From positions 1 to 64,000 of the forward strand of contig CAVPYN010000005.1 in assembly GCA_963709995.1 (NCBI GenBank): 64,000 bases of DNA, read 5' to 3'. The notes beneath the pieces were generated by a model. The model was not told where the DNA came from. It made no database searches and worked only from the letters and a program-made list of their open reading frames with translations. Numbering within the stretch: position 1 is the first letter of the stretch; the number at the start of each line of letters is the position of its first letter. This stretch comes from JAUIIK01 sp963709995 (GTDB lineage: Bacteria; Chloroflexota; Chloroflexia; Thermomicrobiales; CFX8). Made by a program: the position numbers and the translations under genes. This document shows, piece by piece, positions 44,832 to 53,917 of this stretch.

Positions 44832-45563
44832 CTATCGACCTAGCCGCACCGCCCGGCGTGCGACGTAACGGTGGGCGGTCATTTCCAACTCACTGTCGAC
44901 CGGCGGAAGCTCAGCGGGCATCCCGCGCCTTGCAAGCGCGGTTGCCAGCAACCAGTCGGTCAGCTGCGGGTTCTTGGGCAGCAATGCTCCGTGGAGATAG
45001 CAACCGATCGTGTTGCGGTAGCGAGCGCCCGAAGCACCATCCCGGCCATTGTTGCCATTCCCAACCCTCACCCGCCCCAATGGCCGGACGCCCGGGCCAA
45101 GGAACGTCAGCCCGGAATGGTTCTCGAAACCAACGAGCTCACCGAATTCGTCGCTGTCAACAACGACATTGCCAATGAAGCGCGTCGAACCAGCTTCGCT
45201 CGTTATGTCTAGTGCTTCGATGCCCGGCAGAAGATCGCCGTCGAACGGACGGTATCCACTGCCAAGCAGTTGATAGCCGCCGCAGATTGCGAGGGACGGC
45301 ACGCCATCCTCGATTGCGGCTCTTAGATCCCGACCCTTTGTGCCCTGGAGATCATCCGCGACCACAGCCTGCTCGCGATCTTGCCCGCCGCCCCAGAAGA
45401 AGATATCGTATCGCTCGACATCAAGAGTATCGCCAAGGCCGATTATCTCGACCTGGGCGTCGATATCTCTCACGCGGGCACGGTGCAAGAGGGCAATGAT
45501 ATTGCCCCGGTCTCCGTAGATGTTCATCTCATGGCCGTAGAGCCAGCCGATGCGAAGATTCAT
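44832..45563 (-). CDS. gatD: Lipid II isoglutaminyl synthase, glutamine amidotransferase subunit GatD
   Basis: The 243-residue protein is a CobB/CobQ-type class I amidotransferase with the nucleophile Cys94 in AICGGYQLLG and the histidine in CYLHGALLPKNP. It begins with LYGHEMNIYGDRGN, the usual GatD start. Its partner MurT is encoded 12 bases upstream. GatD releases ammonia from glutamine, which MurT uses to amidate the D-Glu of lipid II to D-isoglutamine, a step needed for efficient cross-linking in many monoderm bacteria. The start ATG has GGGAG six bases upstream. The gene lies inside the mre cluster, an arrangement I do not know from model organisms. Confidence 0.9.
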   Translation of the reverse strand: MNLRIGWLYGHEMNIYGDRGNIIALLHRARVRDIDAQVEIIGLGDTLDVERYDIFFWGGGQDREQAVVADDLQGTKGRDLRAAIEDGVPSLAICGGYQLLGSGYRPFDGDLLPGIEALDITSEAGSTRFIGNVVVDSDEFGELVGFENHSGLTFLGPGVRPLGRVRVGNGNNGRDGASGARYRNTIGCYLHGALLPKNPQLTDWLLATALARRGMPAELPPVDSELEMTAHRYVARRAVRLGR

Positions 45564-45575
45564 GCACGCTCCCGG

Positions 45576-46985
45576 CTACTGCTCCCAGAACTGCTCGACG
45601 ACGCCGCGCCCGGCGAGCACTCCGCGCAACTGTAGCATCGCGGTATAGGTCAGCAAGACAAAGACGCGCCCGGCGGTGGCGGGTGACGCAAGGTAGTCGG
45701 CGACGATGTCGAATGGACGGCCGGCCACCGAAACGTCGAGACGATCGAACGCCACTCCGGCATACTTCATTCTGACCGCCAGATCGTGTCCCCGTATCCC
45801 GGCTGCGATCACCTTCAAATTGAGATCGGCCAGCACCTCGAAATCCACATCCCATAGCCAGGAAACATCGCGGCCATCTGCGTCGAGGTCATTGATCCCG
45901 ATCAGGACATCGCCGTCGAAACTGACCGAGGCCAACATCCGCAAAACCTCGTTGAACCCGGTTGGATTCTTCGCGAGGGTCAGGATCAGTTCGTGGCCAT
46001 CCATCTGAACTCGCTCCAGACGACCAAACGCCGGACTGAATCCCGCTACCGCCTCCGCCAGCACGCTGGAGGGGATCCCGAGCGCGAGCGCGACCGACGC
46101 CGCAGCGAGCGCGTTGTAAGCGTTGTAGAGGCCGGGGAGTCCCAGTGCAAGTTGCAATGCCGTTTCACCGGGCCATCCGCCGATCGTGACCGCCTGGCTG
46201 TCGATTCCGCGTGGCTCGACCCGAACTACCGACAAATCCAGGGCTGGCCGGGCAGTGTCGCAGACCGGACAGGACCACGATCCGAGATGGGACAGATAGA
46301 TCGCGTCATACTCGTACCGGCGGCCACACACTGGGCAGTAGGCTGCATCAGCCGCATGTGGCATCTCCGGTAGGAAATATCCCTCGGTCTCCATCCCAAA
46401 TGCAACCACGCGAGCCTGCGTCGATTCCGCCAGTGCAGCCAATCGCGGGTCGTCGGCATTGATGCACAAGGTCACGTCCGGCCCAAGCCGGGCCAGGGCT
46501 GGCTTCCAGAGCGCGGCGATCGACTCCAGTTCCCCGTAGCGATCAAGCTGGTCGCGGAACAGATTCAGCAGTAGTACGACCCGTGGCTGGACACGACGGG
46601 CGATGTCTGGAAACGCGTTCTCGTCAGCCTCAATAACGCCAATATCGGGGCCCCGACCAGCGAGCGGCATCTGATCGGCGAACGCTCCGGACACCCCACG
46701 AACCAGATTCGATCCCGAACGATTGTGGACTACGTTAAGCCCCTGGCCAGCCAGTATGTCGCTAATCATCCTCGACGTAGTCGTTTTTCCGTTGGTGCCA
46801 GCAACGACGACGGTGCCCGCCGGCAACCGCGCCGCCAGGCGATCCAAGAGATCGGGAGAGATTCTCGAGGCGACCATCCCTGGAAAGGCGGTGCCGCCGC
46901 CCCGGCCACTGAGCCGGATGATCGTTCCCAGAGCGCGGATGGAGAGGATCGCGGCGGTTTCCCGCGCGCTGCCGATGACATCCAC
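45576..46985 (-). CDS. murT: Lipid II isoglutaminyl synthase, Mur ligase-like subunit MurT
   Basis: The 469-residue protein has a Mur-ligase ATP site GTNGKTTT (residues 63-70), DENAFP and NLFRDQLDRYGE. A four-cysteine zinc ribbon typical of MurT follows (Cys217, Cys220, Cys239, Cys242 in CPVCG and CPVCD). The C-terminal DUF1727 region has LTLAKNPTGFNEVL and GINDLDADGRDVSWLWDVDFE-type motifs. It activates the D-Glu carboxyl of lipid II for amidation with GatD. It starts at GTG three bases after the mreC stop and precedes gatD by 12 bases. The zinc ribbon rules out canonical MurC-F. Confidence 0.92.
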   Translation of the reverse strand: MDVIGSARETAAILSIRALGTIIRLSGRGGGTAFPGMVASRISPDLLDRLAARLPAGTVVVAGTNGKTTTSRMISDILAGQGLNVVHNRSGSNLVRGVSGAFADQMPLAGRGPDIGVIEADENAFPDIARRVQPRVVLLLNLFRDQLDRYGELESIAALWKPALARLGPDVTLCINADDPRLAALAESTQARVVAFGMETEGYFLPEMPHAADAAYCPVCGRRYEYDAIYLSHLGSWSCPVCDTARPALDLSVVRVEPRGIDSQAVTIGGWPGETALQLALGLPGLYNAYNALAAASVALALGIPSSVLAEAVAGFSPAFGRLERVQMDGHELILTLAKNPTGFNEVLRMLASVSFDGDVLIGINDLDADGRDVSWLWDVDFEVLADLNLKVIAAGIRGHDLAVRMKYAGVAFDRLDVSVAGRPFDIVADYLASPATAGRVFVLLTYTAMLQLRGVLAGRGVVEQFWEQ

Positions 46986-46988
46986 GGG

Positions 46989-47816
46989 CTATGGCGTCTT
47001 TTCGCCGGTGACCACGGTAACCGTCTCAAGGGCGTCGAAGTCTACAAGCGGCAAGACCGACAGGGTGATTTCGCTACCAAGTTCGTCACGGTGGATCTCA
47101 ATAATGCGCCCGATCGCCAACCCTTCCGGGATCAGCAGCGTCCGTCCGCTTGTAATGATCACCTCGTCCGGGTTCACTTCCGTATCGATCGGGATGTGTC
47201 GCATTTCGGCGCGGCCGCCCGCTTGCCAGAGACCATAGACGATTCCGGTCCCTCGCGAAACCTGCAAGCGCGCTCCGGTTTGAAAAGCTGCATCGATAAC
47301 CAGCAGCACTTTCGATCGATTGACATCAACCTCGACGACTTCCCCAACCAGGAAGTCCGGACTGACGACCGCCATTCCAACCTGGATGCCGGACTCGGAT
47401 CCGCGATCAATCATGATGAACTTTTCGATGCCTTCGGGATCGCGACCAATGACGGAGGCGGTCACTGATACGAGCTCAGGGTGTTCTTGCTGGAACCCGA
47501 GCTGGCTCCGAAGCTGATTGACATCCTCCATCTGTTCGCGCAAGCGCGCATTCTCGGCGAAGAGCGCGTCCCGTTCCTTCGTCACCTCATCGAGCTGCCG
47601 GGCTAGCTCGCTGTCGCTCACCGGGTCCGCGCCGATGCTTCCACCCGCCTCGGTCAACGTACGGGATACCGGCGCGATCAAACTACCTGCGAAGCTCTTC
47701 ACCGGATCGAGCATATTGCGACTGTCGAGCACCATTAACAGGAAACTCAACGCGACCAGGCTAATGACTAGAATGAGCAGCTGCCGGGTTCGCTGGACTG
47801 GTTGAATTCGTTGCAT
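46989..47816 (-). CDS. mreC: Rod shape-determining protein MreC
   Basis: The 275-residue protein has a short basic tail, one membrane segment (about 13-30), a coiled coil (about 65-105, SELARQLDEVTKERDALF) and the MreC beta-barrel region with VIGRDPEGIEKFIMIDRGSESGIQVGMAV (motifs IGRDP and DRGS) and LVGEVVEV. MreC is the outer-face scaffold that activates PBP2-RodA. It follows mreB by six bases and precedes murT by three, so the order mreB-mreC-murT is surely co-transcribed. Confidence 0.92.
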   Translation of the reverse strand: MQRIQPVQRTRQLLILVISLVALSFLLMVLDSRNMLDPVKSFAGSLIAPVSRTLTEAGGSIGADPVSDSELARQLDEVTKERDALFAENARLREQMEDVNQLRSQLGFQQEHPELVSVTASVIGRDPEGIEKFIMIDRGSESGIQVGMAVVSPDFLVGEVVEVDVNRSKVLLVIDAAFQTGARLQVSRGTGIVYGLWQAGGRAEMRHIPIDTEVNPDEVIITSGRTLLIPEGLAIGRIIEIHRDELGSEITLSVLPLVDFDALETVTVVTGEKTP

Positions 47817-47822
47817 GGCTGC

Positions 47823-48881
47823 CTAGCTCGCCCTGCGGAGATCCTGGCCGCTCTGGAGTGCGCGCCGGTAGAGATGGAGCGCTTCGGCAACCCGTCCCGT
47901 GCCCAGAGCAACGCAGGTGAGCGGATCATCCGCCAGATAGACCGGCATCCGCAATTCCGACTGCAGACGGCGGTCGAGCCCCTGAAGCAGTGCGCCACCA
48001 CCGGCAAGGATGATGCCGTACTCCATAATATCCGCGACCAGCTCTGGAGGCGTCTCCTCGACGCAACTCCGGACAAGATCGACGATCGAGCGGACCGGGC
48101 TGCTGATAGCGTCGCGAATTTCGACGCTGCTCACTTCAACGGCCTTGGGGAGACCAGTGAGTAGATCGCGTCCTCGAAGCACCACGCGACGTTCTTCTTC
48201 AAGCGGATAAGCTGAGCCAGCGGCGATCTTGGCATTCTCGGCAGTTCGTTCACCGATGACGAGATTGTGGTCGCGGCGAGCGTATTGGACCATCGCCTCG
48301 TCGATCTCGTCGCCAGCGATGCGGATAGAGTGGTTTACAACATTGTCGCCAAGCGAGATGACGGCAACCTCGGTGGTCCCGCCACCGATATCGACGATCA
48401 TGCTGCCAACTGGCTCATTGATTGGAAGGCCGGCGCCAATCGCCGCTGCCATCGGCTCTTCTATCGCGTAGGCTTCGCGCGCTCCTGCTGATAGGGCCGC
48501 ATCCTTGGCGGCTCGTTTTTCGACCTCGGTCACTCCAGAGGGAATGCCGACGACAACCCGCGGATGGGGAGCAATCAATCGCTGGACGTGGACTTTCCGG
48601 ATGAAGTAGTGCAGCATCACCTCGACGGTGTCGAAATCGGCGATGACGCCGTCTTTCAGCGGACGCACGGCGACGATCGTTTCAGGCGTCTTGCCGACCA
48701 TCGCTTTGGCTTCAGCGCCGACGGCAACGACTCGGCGTGTGCGCTGGTCAACAGCGACAACCGAAGGCTCTGAAATGACAATGCCTTTCCCCCGTACATA
48801 GACGAGGGTGTTCGCAGTGCCCAGGTCGATGCCAAGATCGCGGCTGAATAGGCCGAAGAATGCATTGAGCGGCCGCAACAT
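47823..48881 (-). CDS. mreB: Rod shape-determining actin homologue MreB
   Basis: The 352-residue protein is a typical MreB: phosphate-1 motif DLGTANTLVYVRGKGIV, IGSMIVDIGGGTTEVAVISLG-type phosphate-2 motif (DIGGGTTEVA), adenosine motif ILAGGGALLQGL, and the SVVAVD start. An N-terminal amphipathic stretch (LRPLNAFFG) likely binds the membrane. It polymerises under the membrane and steers RodA and PBP2. It is the first gene of the cluster mreB-mreC-murT-gatD-phosphoesterase-mreD-mrdA-epimerase. The 200 bases upstream carry a long inverted repeat (49017-49062). Confidence 0.94.
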   Translation of the reverse strand: MLRPLNAFFGLFSRDLGIDLGTANTLVYVRGKGIVISEPSVVAVDQRTRRVVAVGAEAKAMVGKTPETIVAVRPLKDGVIADFDTVEVMLHYFIRKVHVQRLIAPHPRVVVGIPSGVTEVEKRAAKDAALSAGAREAYAIEEPMAAAIGAGLPINEPVGSMIVDIGGGTTEVAVISLGDNVVNHSIRIAGDEIDEAMVQYARRDHNLVIGERTAENAKIAAGSAYPLEEERRVVLRGRDLLTGLPKAVEVSSVEIRDAISSPVRSIVDLVRSCVEETPPELVADIMEYGIILAGGGALLQGLDRRLQSELRMPVYLADDPLTCVALGTGRVAEALHLYRRALQSGQDLRRAS

Positions 48882-49016
48882 CAGGTATCTTCACCTCTGT
48901 AGTATGGGAGCGGGAGCAGGAGTTCTGGGACCAGAAGTTGTCGACGTTCCGTCTCCCTCAGCGGTTCGACAGCATTCGATTCTAGCACATGACCAACCTC
49001 TCCCCCCTGGCAGGCA

Positions 49017-49062
49017 GTGACCGGAGCACGCAATGACAATCCACTCGTCGTGCCCCGGTCAC
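49017..49062. repeat. 14-base inverted repeat upstream of mreB
   Basis: Arms GTGACCGGAGCACG and CGTGCCCCGGTCAC pair in all 14 positions with one G-U wobble, around an 18-base loop. It lies between the stop of the LysM/M23 gene (49083) and the mreB start (48881), both on the minus strand. No T-run follows on the minus strand, so it is not a standard terminator. It could be an attenuator, a processing site or a protein-binding palindrome. Confidence 0.55.
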
Positions 49063-49082
49063 CGTCACCTCGTCCCCTGCCC

Positions 49083-50459
49083 CTACTCCAAGAAATCGAG
49101 AGGATCGACGTAGACCCCATCCTGGATGACGACAAGATGCAGATGGGGCCCAGTCGAACGGCCAGTCGAACCCATTGGACCCAGATAGCCGCCCTGCCAG
49201 ATAATCTGGCCAACTTCGACGTACGGTTGCGCCGCAAAGTGCCCGTACCAGGTCTGAAAGCCGTTTCCATGATCGATGCCCACGGTGTAGCCCAGGCCGT
49301 AATCACTCCAGTCCGCGAAAATGACGACCCCGCCGTCGATCGCGTTAACTGGCGTCCAGGCTTCGTTCGCTATGTCGATCCCAAGATGCCCGGAATGGTA
49401 CTCCTGGGATACCCAACCCTCCGCCGGCCAGATGAAGGTGCCCGTCGATGGCCCCTCAACATCTTGCCCGGCGGGAACGGCGCCGAGAGGTGATTCAGAT
49501 GGAAGCGGCGGCAGGAAATCACCCGGCACCATGATCGGCTGTCCGATCTGCAACACCGCGTCGCCGCCCAGTGCGTTGAATCCGTAGTCATAGAGATCGT
49601 CGGCATCAACGTTGAACTGTTCCGCGATCCCCTCGACAGTGTCGCCTTCGGCGGCGTAGACCAGCGCTCCATCCCCCGGCGGGATGACAAGCACCTGCCC
49701 CGCGTAAATCAACGATGGATCGGGCAGTTCATTCGCCCAGACAAGCGTCTGTGGCTGGAGTCCGTAGTAGCTGGCAATCTCTGTCAGGGAATCGCCCTCA
49801 CGAACGGTGTACTCGTCAAGGCGGCCACGATCAGAGACAACGCCGCCCGGCACGAGGAGTACCTCACCCACCTGCAAGTCGCCGCTCGATTCAATGCCAT
49901 TCGGCGCGTAGCCCGTAATGTCCTTTGGCTCAACCTCGTACATCTCGGCTATGGCCTCCACGGTGTCCCGGGCAGTGACCTCATGGATCACCCCGTCTTC
50001 ATGAGGCACGCGGACGACGGTTCCTTCCCCGAGTGAAGCTGCCGGATCGGATATGTCGTTTGACCAGACGAGACTCGAAACCTCCAGGTTGAACTTCGCG
50101 GCAATCGCCAGCAACGTGTCTCCGGACCTCGCGGCAACGGTAACAACCCCATTGCCTGGCAGCACTGATGCCGGGGTTGGAATCGGAGGAGTGGTCGAGC
50201 GCTCACTATCGACTGATGGAGTACCGCCATCCTGCTCACTGCTACCATCCGCCTGGGATTCTTCGGCGCTCGGAAGCGCGCCGCCGAAGCCGGGCTGCGG
50301 GCTTCGAGTTGCCAGCTGACCGTCCGACGAACTTGTTGCCGCAACTGAGACCGTTTCAGTCGCAGCGACTTGAGCCTGTTGCTCCGGCGTACTGGCCGCA
50401 CGGAACACCGCCAGTGTCGCGGCAACAGCCGCCGACGTGAGGATAATCGCGGCGAGCAC
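49083..50459 (-). CDS. LysM-repeat M23 metallopeptidase (cell-wall hydrolase)
   Basis: The product of at least 458 residues starts in a hydrophobic segment and continues with a Ser/Pro/Gly-rich linker. Four LysM-type repeats follow (VTVAARSGDTLLAIA, HEVTARDTVEAIA, YTVREGDSLTEIA, YAAEGDTVEGIA), then a C-terminal M23 domain with zinc motifs HLGIDI and HLHLVV. It would cut peptide cross-bridges outside the membrane. The listed GTG start leaves almost no charged N-terminus before the membrane segment. Another frame just upstream (50490-50637) reads into it if one base is removed near 50486-50493, giving a basic cytoplasmic tail. The true start may therefore lie further upstream. It precedes mreB on the same strand. 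Confidence 0.85.
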   Translation of the reverse strand: MLAAIILTSAAVAATLAVFRAASTPEQQAQVAATETVSVAATSSSDGQLATRSPQPGFGGALPSAEESQADGSSEQDGGTPSVDSERSTTPPIPTPASVLPGNGVVTVAARSGDTLLAIAAKFNLEVSSLVWSNDISDPAASLGEGTVVRVPHEDGVIHEVTARDTVEAIAEMYEVEPKDITGYAPNGIESSGDLQVGEVLLVPGGVVSDRGRLDEYTVREGDSLTEIASYYGLQPQTLVWANELPDPSLIYAGQVLVIPPGDGALVYAAEGDTVEGIAEQFNVDADDLYDYGFNALGGDAVLQIGQPIMVPGDFLPPLPSESPLGAVPAGQDVEGPSTGTFIWPAEGWVSQEYHSGHLGIDIANEAWTPVNAIDGGVVIFADWSDYGLGYTVGIDHGNGFQTWYGHFAAQPYVEVGQIIWQGGYLGPMGSTGRSTGPHLHLVVIQDGVYVDPLDFLE

Positions 50460-50991
50460 ACGAACCGGAGTGACGCGTCGTGGGCGAGGCGCTGACAGTC
50501 ACTTCAATGCGAGGAAAGAGATCAAGATCCCGTGTCGCCGCGTTTCCTGGTCTGGGACGAAACGCATACGCATCGGAGGTCGCGATCAAACTGACCGGGA
50601 AATCACTATGCCCTGGCCGCCAACCAAAGGAGGGCACAAACGGGAGATAGGTTGGCGACCCCTTGCGTGCGCCTTGCCCGCTGCTGGTCGCTTCGGGTTT
50701 TCGTGGCGCATCGAACTGTTGTCAAAACCATCCTCGCTTCCCGGGCGCTTATCCGAACTGGGTACTCAACCTGGAACGGATACGCAACGGAGATTGCTCT
50801 GCTTTACGCTCATTGAACGTACGTACACCGCATTCATGATAACAGCGTGAAACCATCGGTTCAATTGTTCCTCATTGTCACAGATCGCCAGTGAATGGCT
50901 CCAGTCGCGTGCGGACCGCGCAGCCTCCCATTGCGTGGGCCGCGACACAGGCTAGAATGACCGAAAGCGACCGTGGGAGGGGGGAAGTTCG
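50460..50991. other. 532-base region between divergent M23 and deacetylase genes
   Basis: The part 50490-50637 on the minus strand may be the frameshifted N-terminal coding of the M23 protein. From 50640 to 50970 I see no coding pattern, tRNA or recognised riboswitch; I looked for the c-di-AMP riboswitch often found before wall hydrolases and did not find its conserved core. The GGGAGGGGGG just before 50992 is the ribosome site of the deacetylase gene. Promoters for both genes should lie here. Confidence 0.45.
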
Positions 50992-52132
50992 ATGGCAGAG
51001 AATCCGGCAATCCGGGCGGGCCTGGTGTTCGACGATCGATATCTCGAGCACAACCCGGGACTGAAACAACTGCCGGGCGGCGTGCCCTATCCCTGGGTCG
51101 AGCCAGAACTTCACTGGTCGAATCACCGGCTCGTTCAACGGACCAAGCAGCTCGTCGACATCAGTGGCGCCGCCGACCGCTTGAAGATGATTCCGCCACG
51201 TATGGCGACTCGCGACGAACTGGAGCGATTTCACACACCTGGCTATGTCGCCCGGATCGAGCGCATCAGCCAGGAAGGTTGCGGGAGACGCGGGAGAAGG
51301 GGCGCCGATCGGTCCCGGATCGTTCGACGTTGCCCGGCTTGCGGCTGGCGGCGCGCTAGCTGCAATTGAGGCAGTCTACGATGGCGACATTGGACGCGTC
51401 TTTGCTCTGGTTCGACCCCCGGGACACCACGCGATAGCAAATTCCGGCATGGGGTTCTGCGTGTTCAACAACGTCGTCCTGGCGGCCTTGCACGCTCGCG
51501 AAACCTACGACGCGCGGCACATCGTGATCCTCGACTGGGATGTTCACAATGGCAACGGCACTCAAGACGCCTTCTATGACGATTCAGAGGTGCTGTTCTT
51601 TTCGATTCATCAGGACCGGTTGTTTCCAGCGGATAACGGGATGGTTGAACAGGATGGAGCGGGAGATGGACGGGGTTACACGGTAAACCTGCCCCTGCCA
51701 GCTGGATCCGGAGATGCCGCATATATTGCCGTCTTCAACGAGATCGTCCTGCCGATCATCGATGAGTACGAACCTGAGCTAATCCTGGTGTCAGCCGGAC
51801 AGGACGCGAGCATCATGGATCAACTTGGCCGGATGTGCTTGACGACCGAAGCCTACAGGCAGATGACCGGGCTGATGATCAACCGTGCGGAGCGGCACGC
51901 GCTCGGGAAGCTCGTGGCCTTGCAGGAGGGCGGGTACTCGGAAACGTACGGGCCTTATGCGACCCTCGCCATTATCGAGACGCTTGCGGGATTTCGCACT
52001 GGCCTGCCGGAGCCGCTTCCGTATGACCGGATCATCGCCCAGGCCCATCATTCACTCGTTGGTCCTTCGGCCCGGGCAGCCATCGACGTTGCGGTAAAAC
52101 ACTACCGCCGGCACTGGAAATCATTGCGGTAG
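50992..52132 (+). pseudogene. Histone deacetylase-like (acetylpolyamine amidohydrolase) family, frameshifted
   Basis: The repaired product of about 379 residues is an arginase-fold deacetylase: HTPGYVARI at the front, RPPGHHAIANSGMGFC with the catalytic His pair, LDWDVHNGNGTQ with the zinc Asp and His, and VSAGQDASIMD with the third zinc Asp. In bacteria such enzymes deacetylate polyamines, acetoin or other small amides. One extra G at 51277-51278 separates ERISQE from VAGDAGEG. The C-terminal frame contains the whole active site but lacks the first 95 residues. GGGAGGGG precedes the ATG at 50992. The M20 peptidase gene follows by 47 bases, hinting at a shared amide-hydrolysing role. Confidence 0.85.
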
Positions 52133-52179
52133 AAATGCGCGGCCGGCGATAGCCATGACGTATATGAAAGGATCCACAA

Positions 52180-53406
52180 ATGTCACTGGGATCGAGTATT
52201 GACCGGGATGCGCTACGGAATCGGATAAAGACGGCCATACAACAAGAGCGCGATCACATCGTCGAAGTGGCCGAGGTAATTCGCCAGAATCCTGAGATCG
52301 GCTATCAGGAGAAGATGGCTTCCCAACTCCTTGCCGACCATCTCACCGAAGTCGGGTTTGATGTCGAGCGTCCGTACTGCGGATTGGACACGGCCTTCCG
52401 GGCGACGCTTCGCAGTGGGCGGCCGGGCCCGACCGTCGCCGTTCTCGCGGAATACGATGCGTTGGAAGGTATCGGCCACGGCTGCGGCCACAATCTGATC
52501 GCCGGTTCCGGTCTTGCCACGGCAATCGGACTGAAAGCGGTCATGGATGACATCGGCGGCACCTTCGTGGTTATGGGCACGCCAGCCGAAGAAGGTGGTG
52601 GCGGGAAGATCCAGATGCTGGACAAAGGCGCATTTGACAACATCGACGCCGCGCTCATGATTCACCACGCCGGAAACAAGAGCGGCGCCCCCCACCAGTG
52701 GCCCGATGGAACTTGCCTCGCGGTCAGCCATATTGAATACGAGTTCTTCGGCAAGCCCTCACACGCCGCGAACGACCCCTACAACGGGGTCAACGCGCTG
52801 AACGCCGTTATCAAGCTCTTCACCGGCATCGATGCCCTTCGCCAGCACATCTACATGGAGGACAGGATTCACGGGATCATCACCCATGGCGGCGACGCCG
52901 CGAATGTAACCCCGAAATACACCTCCGCGCGGATGTACGTCAGAGCCGCCAGCCGCGACCACCTGGAAGACCTGGTCCGGCAGGTGAACAACATCGCGCG
53001 CGGCGCTGCGTTGATGACTGGCTGCGAGGTGAAGATCAAAGAAGACAACACCTGCTTCGACATGCGGCCGAGCTACGTCATCGGGGCGAAGTACCAGGAC
53101 AACGCCGAGGAAATGGGGCTCTGGGGCGAAGGAGGACGAGAGGGGCGCGGCATGCACTCGACCGATTTTGGCAACGTCTCATACAAAGTCCCGTCAGTCA
53201 CGCTGGGTTTCGCGATCAGTCACGAGCCGATTCCGGGCCACTCCCAGGAGGTGGTTGATGCGTCAGGGTCGAATTTCGGCTATGAGCAATTCATCAAAGC
53301 GGCAACCGCCCAGGCACTAACGGCCTTTGACCTTCTCACAACTCCGAATCTTTCATTGCAGGCCTGGGATGAGCATGGCGTTTGGCCGGAGCGGTTCGAG
53401 CGATAG
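52180..53406 (+). CDS. M20-family amidohydrolase (AbgB-like)
   Basis: The 408-residue protein has M20 motifs: RQNPEIGYQE, AEYDALEGIGHGCGHNLIAG, GTPAEEGGGGK with the catalytic Glu, GKPSHAANDPYNG of the dimerisation domain, and late HSTDFGNVSY and GHSQEVV. The EYDALEGIGHGCGHN variant is typical of the p-aminobenzoyl-glutamate/amidohydrolase subgroup rather than of hippurate hydrolases like the gene at 33512. ATG 52180 follows the stretch GAAAGGATCCACAA. It is the second gene after the deacetylase and likely shares its transcript. Confidence 0.9.
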   Translation: MSLGSSIDRDALRNRIKTAIQQERDHIVEVAEVIRQNPEIGYQEKMASQLLADHLTEVGFDVERPYCGLDTAFRATLRSGRPGPTVAVLAEYDALEGIGHGCGHNLIAGSGLATAIGLKAVMDDIGGTFVVMGTPAEEGGGGKIQMLDKGAFDNIDAALMIHHAGNKSGAPHQWPDGTCLAVSHIEYEFFGKPSHAANDPYNGVNALNAVIKLFTGIDALRQHIYMEDRIHGIITHGGDAANVTPKYTSARMYVRAASRDHLEDLVRQVNNIARGAALMTGCEVKIKEDNTCFDMRPSYVIGAKYQDNAEEMGLWGEGGREGRGMHSTDFGNVSYKVPSVTLGFAISHEPIPGHSQEVVDASGSNFGYEQFIKAATAQALTAFDLLTTPNLSLQAWDEHGVWPERFER

Positions 53407-53503
53407 CGAGTGCCTAGGAGGCTGCACAACAGATCAGAATTGGCGCGGAATCCAGCCTACGAATATTGCTCCCAGAGAAACACGGAATGATGCCAGAAAA
53501 AGG

Positions 53504-53917
53504 TCATTCCCGGTTGAGGAAAGCGTCTATCCATCGCTCCCAATTCTGGCGCGTGTCAGGCTCCAGCGCCGGGGTTGGAGCGGGAGCCGATGCCGATGGC
53601 TGTTCGCGCGGGACCAACAGAACCGTCTCCCCAGGGCGAGCAAGCCCAAGGTCGCGGCGGGCGACCCGCTCGACATATCCGGCGTAGGCTGGCGAATTCA
53701 ATATCTCCGCCTGGGTAGCAAGTTCGGCATTTTCGCGCCGTATACCGGCAATCGACGCGCGCTGCTGGCTCAGTTCCGCCTCTAGCCGATTCGCCCGCCA
53801 GGCCTGTGCGCCGAAGATCATCAAGAAGTAGATGCAGGCGACGAGAAGGACGGCCATCGCGAGACGGCCACGATTGCGGGAAACCACCCCATGCAAGCCG
53901 TCCGATGATTGCCTCAT
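53504..53917 (-). CDS. FtsB/DivIC-family septum formation initiator
   Basis: The 137-residue protein has a basic cytoplasmic tail, one membrane helix (about 20-38: AMAVLLVACIYFLMIFGAQ) and an external coiled coil (ANRLEAELSQQRASIAGIRRENAELATQAEIL). The family ending YVERVARRDLGLARPGETVLLV follows. These mark the FtsB/DivIC divisome proteins that form a complex with FtsL and FtsQ. The ATG at 53917 overlaps the gatA stop (ATGA), so it is coupled to gatA. A Pro/Ala-rich tail of 30 residues is extra. The start was chosen by this overlap and the family length. Confidence 0.85.
   Translation of the reverse strand: MRQSSDGLHGVVSRNRGRLAMAVLLVACIYFLMIFGAQAWRANRLEAELSQQRASIAGIRRENAELATQAEILNSPAYAGYVERVARRDLGLARPGETVLLVPREQPSASAPAPTPALEPDTRQNWERWIDAFLNRE

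Noticed and set aside
50640..50990. c-di-AMP (ydaO-type) riboswitch upstream of the M23 hydrolase
   Set aside because: The conserved 3' core of that riboswitch was not found on the minus strand.
53484..53510. Bidirectional terminator between the M20 and FtsB-like genes
   Set aside because: Seven-base arms with a 13-base loop, and one arm lies within the final codons of the FtsB-like gene; too weak.
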